A DNA stretch of 64,000 bases from an uncultured Acetatifactor sp. (GTDB taxonomy: Bacteria > Bacillota > Clostridia > Lachnospirales > Lachnospiraceae), in the NCBI GenBank assembly GCA_910589035.1, contig CAJUSI010000025.1:62001-126000 (forward strand). The letters run 5' to 3'. The notes beneath the pieces were generated by a model. That model was not told the DNA's origin and searched no databases. It saw only the letters and a list, made by a program, of their open reading frames with translations. The stretch's first letter is position 1, and each line of letters starts with the position of its first letter. A program made the position numbers and the translations under genes. Positions 8,411 through 17,229 of this stretch are shown here, one piece after another.

Positions 8411-10675
8411 AGCTTTACGCGGTTCTGGATAATCTTCGATACTTCTTCCACGCTCTTCTGTCCCTGGAAGAAGGCCTCCGCCTCCTGAACGATGATATTG
8501 CGGATTTCGTTTCCGCTGTCTGCAAAAACCGGGTGGGCGTCCTTAAGCAGAGAGAGAATCAGCTCCGCCTCCTGCCTGGTGGGAGTGTGATAGGTATAGC
8601 TCCAGCCGTCCCCGTATTGGACGCTGGAAGTATTCCCCAGGACCACGGGCTCGCCGTTTTCGTCCAGGTAGATTTCGCCCTTCTCATCCAGCACGTATTT
8701 TACGGCAATGGCTTCCTCCATGCTCTCCTCCAGCCTGCGCCTTAAGGTGGGAAAGCCCATGCCGTTGCTGCCTCCCTCCTCCCCCAGAATGTATTCCATA
8801 AAGGCCCACGCGCCTTCCTTTTGTTTTGATTTGGAGGTGATGGCATAGGAGAAGATGGCTGTCATGGCATGCCTGCCCCCGTCCCCGGCAGGATAGCCGA
8901 TGCAGACCGCATCCCCGCCGAAGGTCTCCAGATCGATCTGTATGGTGTTGAAATTATACAAATCCACGGTTTTCAGCAGAACCTCCCCCGCCTGGACTCT
9001 GGCAGGGACGGAGGGCCGGTCCGGATCGTAGTCCACGGTTTCCGGAAAGCCTCTCACGAACTGCAGTAGATTTTTGAACTGTTCGGTGTCAAAGCCGCAC
9101 TCCCCGGTATTCCAGTCCACGAACGCATCCTCCCCGTATTCCATGAGGAAATTCATCGCGTCGCTTCTGTCCGCCCCGTCAAAAAGCTCTGCCTCCGGAT
9201 TCGCCTCCGCCAGCGCGATGACCTGCTCCGGCGTCCATCCGGCTCTCTGCCCCGTCTGCCCCTCATGTCCCATCACCGTCTCCAGAAATACGGCGTAGGG
9301 AATGGTCGCCAGCGTGCCGTCGAAGGTATAGGCCTCCAGGACTTCCTCCAGGAAATCCTCCCTGTGAAAGGCTTTTATAATATTCTTTCAGAACAACGCG
9401 GTATTTCTCATTGCTCCTGTTAAATCTCACCACCGCAGGCTCGTAATTGTAGCCGCCGGTGAGTACACCCAGGACAAGAGTCTCCTTTTGGGCCGCCTGG
9501 TCCGGGCTCACCTTCGTGAGCAGGGCGAGCTCTCCGTGTCCGTCCTGAGTCTGCAGCACAGCGGCAATGCGGCCGTCCTGGGTCTGTCCGAAGCTCAGGA
9601 CGCTGCTCCCGGCGATGTCACAGTCCATCCATGCAAAGAGGATTTCTCCCTCTTCCACGGCGGCCGGGTCATATATCCGAACGCACGTACGATCCTGCAA
9701 CAGGAAGCTTTCGCCCGGTTGGGGAGAAATGAGGCTGCCTCCCGGATAATCTGTGCAGACTATGGTGAGGTTTTTGTCTTCATAATTGATTTCGGCCAGG
9801 ATGCCGCCGGATCCGCTCTGCCCCTCTTCTCCGTAACTCATATATACCTTACCGTTCCCGTCCCGGTATAATCCGTCGATGGCCGGATTGGCAATGGAAG
9901 CCTGCCCCAAAACGCGCTTTTCGGAAACGGACTGGTCCGAGGCTGATTGATCTGAAGTGGACTGATCTGAAGCAGTCTGGTCCGAGCCGGTCTGATCCGA
10001 AGTGGATTGGTTCGAAGAGGACTGGCCGGTGGCTGCGTCTTCCGGGGATACCGCCCCCTGATACTGCCCCTGTCCGTCATACAGGCAAACCTCCCTCTTG
10101 CCGGCGATATAAATCCGGTCCTGCCCATCAATTTCCATGTCTTCGATGCTCAGCCCCTCCTCCGGGTTTTTCCTGAGCTGTTCCGTGATCCTCCGGGAGA
10201 AATCCTGTGTACCCTCCGGTTGAAATTTGCACAGAAGCAGTTCGGAACCCTCCCCCTCCCCGGGAAAGGTCTGCGCTATCACATACAGGCAGCCGTCCGC
10301 TCCAAAGGTATATTCTATCGCCGCCTGGGCCTGAGGCCCCTCCGGCCAGGCCAGGGGAAAGGAGGAAAGAGTGCGCTCCTCCAGAGACAGTCTGTTTATG
10401 ACCTGGGTGTAATATTGTATCTCTTCATTCCATGAAAAGGAGAGATAACAGAGATGATTTCCGGCGACTCTTGCTCCGTCGTAATCCACATACTCTCCTT
10501 CGATAGGGATAAATTCCGGAACATAGATTCCCTCCGGCGCAGCGTCCTCCTCTTTTCCCCTGCCGCAGCCGGACAGCATAAGCAGTAGCGCCATGCACAA
10601 AAGCACGGTTCCCGCGCCACACGGCCTCCGCCATTTCCTGTACTCTGTTCCTTTGGGATATTCCTTGTCCATCAT
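8389..10675 (-). pseudogene. Extracellular solute-binding lipoprotein, frameshifted and internally deleted
   Basis: The N-terminal part (from the ATG at 10675, ribosome binding site AGGAGGAACTGGT) has a lipobox LLMLSGC and a beta-propeller-like sensor region. It then enters the solute-binding domain (NRSNEKYRVVLKEYY) and is frameshifted near 9360-9385. The C-terminal part resumes in another frame as EDFLEEVLEAYTFDGTL and runs to 8389 (MGFPTLRR, ILGEEGG). Between the halves, the roughly 60 residues this family normally has after KEYY are missing, so a deletion as well as a shift is likely. A sequencing error could explain only the shift. Intact homologues bind sugars for ABC importers. Confidence 0.75.
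9929..10024 (-). repeat. 15-bp tandem repeats encoding S-D-Q-x-x
   Basis: Inside the lipoprotein gene about six to seven 15-bp units (TCTGAAGTGGACTGA-like on the plus strand) encode SDQTG, SDQTA, SDQST, SDQSA and SDQSV. The result is a Ser/Asp/Gln linker that interrupts the propeller-like region, a likely slippage hot spot. Confidence 0.75.
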
Positions 10676-11036
10676 ACCAGTTCCTCCTGTTCTGATTGCT
10701 GTCAATGACAATTTTGCGTTTTGTCTGCTATGCGCATATTCTTTTGGCGGACAATTACTGCATCTGTAGACCTGAATGCCCGGCCCTTACCTCTTAATCC
10801 CTTCTGAGGACAATTCGTTACAGATAATTTCCATCAATACGATTGCCTGCATTGTAGCCACACAAGCGGAAAAATCAGCATAATCTTGACAGGAGCAGGA
10901 GTTTATTTATCAGGTTACAGACATAGCTTGCGATATACTACCGTTTAAAGATCGGCATGAACCCCGGAAAATGATTTATACAGGACTTACTGGCTCCGCG
11001 CTGTGCAGTCAGCACCCCCGCTGTCTGCACAGTAAA
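10676..11036. other. Intergenic gap, no gene seen
   Basis: No supported frame on either strand. Near its right end CTGTGCAG (11001-11008) pairs with CTGCACAG (11025-11032), a hairpin just before the spoVG terminator on the plus map; the two may act together at the end of the glg-spoVG transcript. Confidence 0.4.
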
Positions 11037-11062
11037 ACAGCATGGCTTTTCAGCCATGCTGT
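11037..11062 (-). terminator. Intrinsic terminator of the glgC-glgD-spoVG transcript
   Basis: Read on the minus strand ACAGCATGGCT-GAAA-AGCCATGCTGT forms a perfect 11-bp stem followed by TTTT, 37 bp after the spoVG stop. Confidence 0.75.
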
Positions 11063-11098
11063 CGGGGGATTTATCTGTCTATTCCATTGTTGTCACGT

Positions 11099-11371
11099 TT
11101 ACTCCCCATCCGGCTCCAACAGAGCCATTTGGTAACAGTCCAGAATCACATTCTGGATTGCGTCTCTGGTTGACGAATTGATGGGATGGGCAATGTCCTT
11201 ATATTCTCCATCCGCCGTCCTCTTGCTGGGCATTGCGATGAACAGTCCTTTGTCTCCTTCGATAATCTTAATGTCATGCACTACAAATTCTCCGTCCAGG
11301 GTGATGGAGACGACCGCTTTCATCCTGCCTTCCTTTGAAATCTTACGTACGCGAACATCTGTAACCTGCAT
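11099..11371 (-). CDS. spoVG: SpoVG, septation/RNA-binding regulator
   Basis: 90 aa starting MQVTDVRVRKI, with VSITLDGEFVVHDIKIIEGDKGLFIAMPSKR and DIAHPINSSTRDAIQ, the hallmark SpoVG sequence. SpoVG binds nucleic acids and affects sporulation and division. A TTG two codons upstream is in frame, but the ATG at 11371 has AGGGGG 9 nt before it. It lies only 41 bp after glgD, so it is very probably co-transcribed with the glycogen genes. No SigH promoter of its own is apparent. Confidence 0.97.
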   Translation of the reverse strand: MQVTDVRVRKISKEGRMKAVVSITLDGEFVVHDIKIIEGDKGLFIAMPSKRTADGEYKDIAHPINSSTRDAIQNVILDCYQMALLEPDGE

Positions 11372-11412
11372 CTGCAAAACCCCCTTGATCTGACAACCAA
11401 GTTCACCTTTCG

Positions 11413-12534
11413 TTACATTGTATATCTCTCATTCCGCTCTACTACAATGCGGATCTGACCATTCTCACCCACATAGCGGGAATTCGCTCGAATGGTTCCC
11501 CGGCTTTCCACGATGCAATTTTCAATGTAAGTATTATCGCCGATATAGACATCATTTAATATGATTGAATTTTTAATGACACAATTATTTCCTATATAAC
11601 TTTCTTTGAATATGACGGAATTCTCCACCACTCCGTTTACAATACACCCGCTGGATATCAGGCTGTTCCTCACGCTGGCTCCCACATTGTACTTTGCCGG
11701 CGCCAGGTCATCCACTCTGGAATAGATATCCGGGTATTGTCTGAAAAAGTAGCCTCTCACCTCCGGTCTCAGAAAATCCATATTTGTTCCGTAGTAGTCC
11801 TCCACGGAAGCTATGTTCCTCCAGTAGTCCCGTATCTTATAGCCGAAAATCTTCTTTACATCCTTATAGCGTATGAGAATGTCCCGCACAAAATCGTACC
11901 TGTCCTCTTCCGCACATTTCTCTATCATCTCAATGAGATGCCTCCGCCGCAGGATGTAGATACCGCAGGAGATCACCCTGGATTTCGCATGGAGGGGTTT
12001 CTCCTCAAATTCCTCTATGCGGCTCTCTTCATTCATCCGGACAGTGCCGAACCGCTCCAGATTCACCCCCTCTCCCATATCCCTGCACACCACCGTGATA
12101 TCCGCGCCCTTGGAGATATGATATTCCAACACTTTGTTGAAATCCATCTTGTACACACAGTCCCCTGAGGCAACCACCACATAGGGTTCGTGACTGTTCT
12201 TGAGAAAGTCCAGGTTCTGGAAAATGGCATCCGCCGTTCCCCTGTACCAGGTGCTGTTCTCCGCAGTCGCCACAGGAGTAAACACATAGAGCCCGCCCTG
12301 CTTGCGCCCGAAATCCCACCATTTGGAGGAGCTTAAATGTTCGTTCAGGCTGCCCGCGTTGTACTGGGTCAGCACCGCCACCTTCTGAATATGGGAATTG
12401 GACATATTGCTCAGGGTAAAATCAATGCTGCGGTAGCTTCCCGCAATGGGCATCGCACAGACGGCCCTTCTCTGGGAGAGCTCCCGCATTCTGCGGTTAT
12501 TCCCTCCCGCCAAAACAATTCCGATCGCCCTCAT
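11413..12534 (-). CDS. glgD: GlgD, ADP-glucose pyrophosphorylase regulatory subunit
   Basis: 373-aa nucleotidyltransferase-like protein with left-handed beta-helix C-terminus. It keeps the fold motifs (VLAGGNNRRM, VVVASGDCVYKMDF, EEFEEKP), but the N-terminal signature GGxGxRL is altered to GGNNRRM, as expected for the non-catalytic GlgD subunit. In Firmicutes GlgD pairs with GlgC to make ADP-glucose for glycogen. Its ATG overlaps the glgC stop by 4 bp, indicating translational coupling. Confidence 0.95.
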   Translation of the reverse strand: MRAIGIVLAGGNNRRMRELSQRRAVCAMPIAGSYRSIDFTLSNMSNSHIQKVAVLTQYNAGSLNEHLSSSKWWDFGRKQGGLYVFTPVATAENSTWYRGTADAIFQNLDFLKNSHEPYVVVASGDCVYKMDFNKVLEYHISKGADITVVCRDMGEGVNLERFGTVRMNEESRIEEFEEKPLHAKSRVISCGIYILRRRHLIEMIEKCAEEDRYDFVRDILIRYKDVKKIFGYKIRDYWRNIASVEDYYGTNMDFLRPEVRGYFFRQYPDIYSRVDDLAPAKYNVGASVRNSLISSGCIVNGVVENSVIFKESYIGNNCVIKNSIILNDVYIGDNTYIENCIVESRGTIRANSRYVGENGQIRIVVERNERYTM

Positions 12535-13805
12535 TGCCGCTCACCTGCCTTAATCAAAGATTTGCCGCCGGGAAGACAGCCCTGTTCGTAGTCCACACTG
12601 GTGGTAATGCCGAAGATAACCGAATTCTTTCCCACAGTGATATCGTTGGGAATCACGCTCCTCTCTCCCACCGTGACGATTCCGTGATTATAAATATGGG
12701 GCGCCGTATCGTTTTCAACCTCCTGTCCCACGCCCAGGCGCACATGATTGCCGATGCGGACTTCCTCGGCCACAATCGCCTTATTTATCTCACAGTAATC
12801 TCCGATCCGAGTCTGATTCATGATGATGGAATCCCTGATTACCGTATCCCTTCCTATGGTGACGCCGCAGCCGATCACGGAATTATATACCTTTCCGTAG
12901 ATATCCGTTCCCTCTCCGATGATGCTGCGCTCCACCACACTGTCGGAGGAAAAATACTGGGGCGGCTGAATCTCGCTCTTGGTATATATCTTCCAGTATT
13001 CCTCGTAGAGATTGAACTCGGGTACGATATCGATCAGCTCCATATTGGCCTCCCAATAGGAGTTCAGGGTCCCCACATCCTTCCAGTAGCCGTTGAATTC
13101 ATAGGCGAACATGGAGCTTCCTTTCCTGTGGCAGTATGGAATCACATGCTTTCCGAAATCCAGCGCCGGCTGCTCGGCCATATCGATCAATGCCTTTTTC
13201 AATGTCTTCCAGTTAAAAATATAGATCCCCATACTGGCCAGATTGCTCTTCGGATTCTCCGGCTTTTCTTCGAATTTTACAATTCTTCCCCTGTCGTCCG
13301 TGGTCATGATGCCGAACCGGTGCGCTTCCTCCATGGGAACGGGCATAACGGCGATCGTCACATCCGCGTTGTTTGCCTTGTGGGAATCCAGCATAATCTC
13401 GTAATCCATCTTGTAGATATGGTCTCCCGAGAGAATCAGCACATATTCGGGATGATAGCTCTCCATGTATTCCAGATTCTGGTATATGGCGTTCGCCGTG
13501 CCGGTATACCACTCGCTGTTGGAAAGCTTCTCGTAGGGCGGCAGTACGGTAACGCCGCCGATATTGCGGTCCAGATCCCAGGGAATGCCGATTCCGATAT
13601 GGCTGTTCAGCCGAAGCGGCTGGTACTGGGTCAGTACCCCCACCGTATCCACCCCGGAATTGATGCAGTTGGAAAGCGGAAAGTCAATGATACGGTATTT
13701 CGCTCCGAACGCGACGGCGGGCTTGGCTACCTTGGATGTCAGCACACCCAGCCGACTGCCCTGTCCGCCCGCCAATAACATGGCAATCATCTCTTTCTTA
13801 ATCAT
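12531..13805 (-). CDS. glgC: GlgC, glucose-1-phosphate adenylyltransferase
   Basis: 424 aa. Catalytic features are intact: MLLAGGQGSRLGVLTSKVAKPAVAFG, the DFPLSNC segment, the GTANAIYQN loop, LILSGDHIYKMDY and FEEKP, followed by hexapeptide-repeat beta helix (IIGEGTDIYGKVYNSVIG). It makes ADP-glucose from glucose-1-P and ATP. The ATG at 13805 follows AGAGGTGATGAC; an in-frame ATG at 13856 lacks this. First gene of glgC-glgD-spoVG. A TATAAT at 13968-13973 (minus) is a possible -10 box, without a clear -35. Confidence 0.96.
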   Translation of the reverse strand: MIKKEMIAMLLAGGQGSRLGVLTSKVAKPAVAFGAKYRIIDFPLSNCINSGVDTVGVLTQYQPLRLNSHIGIGIPWDLDRNIGGVTVLPPYEKLSNSEWYTGTANAIYQNLEYMESYHPEYVLILSGDHIYKMDYEIMLDSHKANNADVTIAVMPVPMEEAHRFGIMTTDDRGRIVKFEEKPENPKSNLASMGIYIFNWKTLKKALIDMAEQPALDFGKHVIPYCHRKGSSMFAYEFNGYWKDVGTLNSYWEANMELIDIVPEFNLYEEYWKIYTKSEIQPPQYFSSDSVVERSIIGEGTDIYGKVYNSVIGCGVTIGRDTVIRDSIIMNQTRIGDYCEINKAIVAEEVRIGNHVRLGVGQEVENDTAPHIYNHGIVTVGERSVIPNDITVGKNSVIFGITTSVDYEQGCLPGGKSLIKAGERQ

Positions 13806-14180
13806 GTCATCACCTCTGTTCAGCCCTTGCAGCCAGGCTATAATCATATCCTTCACATGAAACTTCCCGGCACCAATCCTCCCTTTTTCGCATACTATAT
13901 CACAGACTTGCCGCAGCCGCTCCTGTATCCGGTTCCATTCAATGTGTCAGATAGGGTTATTATGGACATTATACCATACTTCTCAGGGAAATGGAATATT
14001 TAATGTCATAAAATTTGTTTTTGCGGCCACCTTTGTATTGATAATTTATACATATTTTATTTATTCAATAAAATATTTGTATATTTGTTCTATCATTCTT
14101 AAGACAAATGCACATCCGTACTTTTTCCGAAAGTATCATTTTCTATTTGTTTTTTGCGGCAATAAAGCTTATAATAAAAA

Positions 14181-14336
14181 AGTGCCTTCGGCACCTTACT
14201 GATTCCTTGTCCGTCTGGCAACGGACTTTTCTATAAGGTATAAAAGTGCCTTCGGCACCTTACTGATTCCTTGTCCGTCTGGCAGCGGACTTTTCTATAA
14301 GGTATAATAGTACCTTCTCGGCACCTTATTGCTTCC
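14181..14336. repeat. 64-bp tandem repeat, ~2.4 copies, with nested hairpins
   Basis: Units begin at 14181, 14245 and 14309. Each carries AGTGCCTTCGGCACCTTACT (hairpin AGGTGCCGAAGGCACTT on the other strand) and GTCCGTCTGGCAACGGAC (stem GTCCG/CGGAC) followed by TTTTCTATAAGGTA. Copies one and two are nearly identical. They lie between divergent glgC and murC, so they could act as terminators or as an RNA-coding repeat. The upstream part of this gap (13860-14180) is AT-rich with no gene. Confidence 0.85.
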
Positions 14337-14445
14337 ATGATCGGTGTGGTTCGAAGATACTGCAGGCAATAGCTTTTTAATTCTTGAATCTTTATATAAA
14401 ACAAAACAAACAGCCGATACTATCTATGAGGAGGTGTACTTTATT

Positions 14446-15825
14446 ATGTATCAGATTGATTTCAGTCATCCCTGCCATGTGTATTTTGTGGGCATCGGCG
14501 GCATCAGTATGAGCGGCCTGGCAGAGCTCCTGGCGGACGCCGGTTTCCGGGTCTCCGGCTCGGACCGCAGCCCCAGCGCCGTAACCGAAATGCTGGAGGC
14601 AAGGGGGATCAGGGTATATTACGGACAAAGGGCCGGGAATATTACCGATTCCATCGACTGCGCAGTCTTCACTGCCGCCATCCAACCCGATAATCCCGAA
14701 TATATCGCCGTCCATGAGAAATCCATTCCCAGTCTTACCAGGGGCCAGCTTCTGGGACAGGTCATGAAGAACTACCGGATTCCCATCGCGGTCAGCGGCA
14801 CCCACGGCAAGACTACCACTACCTCCATGGTGAGCGAAATCCTGCTGGCGGCGGATACTGACCCCACCCTGGCCGTGGGCGGTATGCTGAAGGATATCGG
14901 GGGGAATATGCGAATCGGAGGGCGGGAATATTTCGTGACGGAGGCCTGCGAATATACCAATACCTTCCTGGATTTTGCGCCCGGAATCGGGCTCATCTTA
15001 AATATAGAGGAAGATCACCTGGATTTCTTTCACGATCTGGCGGATATCAGGAATTCTTTTCATCGCTTTGCTGGACTGCTTCCTGAAGACGGCTGCCTGA
15101 TCATTAACGGTGACATTGAGAACCTTACGGAAATCACCGGTGATCTGGCCTGCCGGGTTATCAGCTTCGGCAGCGGTCCGGATTCGGACTATTATCCCGC
15201 CCATATCAGCTACGACGAAACGGGATGTCCCTCCTTTACCCTCTGCGGACGCGGCGGCCGGGAACGGCGCTTTACCCTCCAGGTACCAGGAGATCACAAT
15301 ATTTATAATGCCATGGCGGCCATTGCACTGGCGGATGTGCTCTCCGTCGACAGCGCTCTCACCGCCAAAGCGCTCCATGCTTACAGAGGGACTGACCGGC
15401 GGTTTGAATATAAGGGGAGCTTTGAAGGCGTAACGGTTATCGACGACTATGCCCATCACCCCACGGAAATCAAGGCCACCTTAAAGGCCGCGGGCAATTA
15501 CCCACACAAACGGCTCTGGTGCGTTTTCCAGCCCCATACCTTTTCCCGCACGAAGGCCTTTCTGAAAGAGTTCGCCCGGGCGCTGGCCCTGGCCGACCGG
15601 ATAGTGCTGACGGATATCTATGCCGCCAGGGAGACCGACTGCCTGGGCATAAGCTCCGAAACGCTCCGGCATGAAATACAGGCTCTGGGACGGGAATGCC
15701 ATTATTTTGCCTCCTTTGAGGAAACCGAAAAATTTCTACTGGAAAATTGCATAAACGGTGATATGTTGATAACTATGGGTGCGGGAGACGTGTATAAAAT
15801 CGGAGAAAATCTGCTGAAAAATTAA
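14446..15825 (+). CDS. murC: MurC, UDP-N-acetylmuramate--L-alanine ligase
   Basis: 459 aa. MurC adds L-Ala to UDP-MurNAc in the cytoplasm. Visible are the N-terminal VYFVGIGGISMSGLAELL (UDP-binding domain), ATP loop SGTHGKTTTTSM (~118), LNIEEDHLDFFHD, RRFEYKG, DDYAHHPTEI and the C-terminal FQPHTFSRT. The ATG at 14446 is chosen because GAGGAGGTG precedes it; the frame is open further upstream without a start signal. It is the first plus-strand gene of this block, transcribed towards the DnaA-box region. Confidence 0.97.
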   Translation: MYQIDFSHPCHVYFVGIGGISMSGLAELLADAGFRVSGSDRSPSAVTEMLEARGIRVYYGQRAGNITDSIDCAVFTAAIQPDNPEYIAVHEKSIPSLTRGQLLGQVMKNYRIPIAVSGTHGKTTTTSMVSEILLAADTDPTLAVGGMLKDIGGNMRIGGREYFVTEACEYTNTFLDFAPGIGLILNIEEDHLDFFHDLADIRNSFHRFAGLLPEDGCLIINGDIENLTEITGDLACRVISFGSGPDSDYYPAHISYDETGCPSFTLCGRGGRERRFTLQVPGDHNIYNAMAAIALADVLSVDSALTAKALHAYRGTDRRFEYKGSFEGVTVIDDYAHHPTEIKATLKAAGNYPHKRLWCVFQPHTFSRTKAFLKEFARALALADRIVLTDIYAARETDCLGISSETLRHEIQALGRECHYFASFEETEKFLLENCINGDMLITMGAGDVYKIGENLLKN

Positions 15826-15958
15826 TTATCCACATTATTCACATTATCCACATTCTAAGGCGGGATTTCAGCCCATTCGGGATGTGGATATTTTTGAAAT
15901 AAGCAGCGCGCAGGCAAGGCCCTTTCCAAAGTTATCCACTTTTTCCACATTTTCCACA
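15826..15958 (+). promoter_or_regulatory. Cluster of DnaA boxes: two triplets of abutting 9-mers
   Basis: TTATCCACA, TTATTCACA and TTATCCACA abut without gaps at 15826-15852. A second abutting triplet, TTATCCACT, TTTTCCACA and TTTTCCACA, occupies 15932-15958. A reverse TGTGGATAT lies at 15883-15891. The first and third boxes match the DnaA consensus perfectly. An AT-rich stretch (15959-16030) follows, ahead of the dnaD-like gene. The spacing suggests cooperative DnaA binding. Confidence 0.7.
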
Positions 15959-16100
15959 TTTTTCTCGGTTTTTTATGGTCTTTATGTTTTCGGAAAATTG
16001 ACTATTTTCATTTTAAAAACCTTGTGATATACTTTTTCTACCATGCAGGTTCGGCCTGCAGAGATGACAGCCAGCCGCCAGGAAAAGAGGGGTGCTTTCT

Positions 16101-17216
16101 ATGCCGCATTTGACAATTTATAAGGATGACCAGGTGGATTCCACCGTCGTTTCCAATCTGTTTATTGACGAATATATGAAGGATGCCAATGATGCCCAGC
16201 TGAAGGTCTATCTTTACCTGCTTCGCATGATGAATGCAAGGCTGGCTACCAGTGTGTCCGATATTGCGGACAAGTTTAATCATACGGAGAAGGAAGTCCT
16301 GCGGGCGCTCAGGTTCTGGGAGAAGCAGCAGCTTCTCGATCTGGAGTATGACGAGAGCAAAAATCTGGTGGGAATCCATATCCGTGAGTGCAGTGAGACT
16401 CCGGCCGGCCGGCCCGGCTGCAATTCCCGGACGGCAGCCGCATTCGTTCCCACGCCCTCGCCTGCGGCCGCATCTCCCGGACAACCCCGGGAGGAGGAAG
16501 GGGAAGCCGGGGGCATGCCCTCCGGGAAGGCTCCTGCCCCCTATGCGAAGCCCGCCTACAGTGCCGATCAGCTGCGGGAATTTAAGAACAGACAGGATAC
16601 CTCCCAGCTTTTATTCATCGCGGAGTCCTATATCGGAAAGCCTCTTACGCCCTCGGAGATCAAAACCATCCTGTATTTCACGGATGTGCTGCATTTTTCA
16701 GACGATCTGATCGATTACCTGATTCAGTACTGCGTGGACAGGGGGAAAAAGGATTTCAAGTACATAGAGAAGGTTGCCGTAAACTGGGCGGAGGAGGGAA
16801 TCACCACGCCCCGGCAGGCGCAGAATACCTCTTCCCGCTACGATAAGAATGTCTATACCATCATGAACGGCCTTGGAAAGAACAGCACGCCCACCGTGAA
16901 GGAGGCGGAGTTCATTACCCGGTGGCTTAAGGATTACGGTTTCACCACGGATATTATCCTGGAAGCCTGCGAGCGCACCGTGCTGGCTACGGACAAGCAT
17001 CGTTTTGAATATGCCGAGGGCATTCTCAACAGCTGGAAGCAGCAGAATGTGCACCACAAATCGGATATCGTCAAAATCGACGATATGTATAAACAGCGCA
17101 GGAAGAATACTCCCTCCGGCGCTCCCCAGGCCAGACAGCCCGCCAATCGCTTCAACCGCTTTGCACAGAATAATTATGATTTCGATGCGCTGGAGCAGGA
17201 GCTGATCAGCAATTAG
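16101..17216 (+). CDS. DnaD-domain replication initiation protein
   Basis: 371 aa, DnaD/DnaB-type primosome protein that helps load the replicative helicase. Residues 1-100 are a winged-helix domain (QLKVYLYLLRMMNARLATSVSDIADKFNHTEKEVLRALRFWEKQ). A Pro/Ala-rich linker follows (~105-155). Two DnaD-like helical domains come next: YIGKPLTPSEIKTILYF...FKYIEKVAVNWAEEGI (~170-235) and NSTPTVKEAEFITRWLKDYGFTTDIILEA...FEYAEGILNSWKQQNV (~255-325). The ATG at 16101 follows AGAGGGG; a GTG nine bases upstream is less likely. First gene of an operon with the helicase loader and prs. Confidence 0.9.
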   Translation: MPHLTIYKDDQVDSTVVSNLFIDEYMKDANDAQLKVYLYLLRMMNARLATSVSDIADKFNHTEKEVLRALRFWEKQQLLDLEYDESKNLVGIHIRECSETPAGRPGCNSRTAAAFVPTPSPAAASPGQPREEEGEAGGMPSGKAPAPYAKPAYSADQLREFKNRQDTSQLLFIAESYIGKPLTPSEIKTILYFTDVLHFSDDLIDYLIQYCVDRGKKDFKYIEKVAVNWAEEGITTPRQAQNTSSRYDKNVYTIMNGLGKNSTPTVKEAEFITRWLKDYGFTTDIILEACERTVLATDKHRFEYAEGILNSWKQQNVHHKSDIVKIDDMYKQRRKNTPSGAPQARQPANRFNRFAQNNYDFDALEQELISN

Positions 17217-17229
17217 AAGGAGAATCCAA

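Noticed and set aside
15826..16030. DnaA-box cluster plus AT-rich DNA as the chromosomal origin
   Set aside because: No dnaA, dnaN or rpmH nearby, and most genes on both sides are on the minus strand, so no lasting strand switch. Kept only as a DnaA-binding region.
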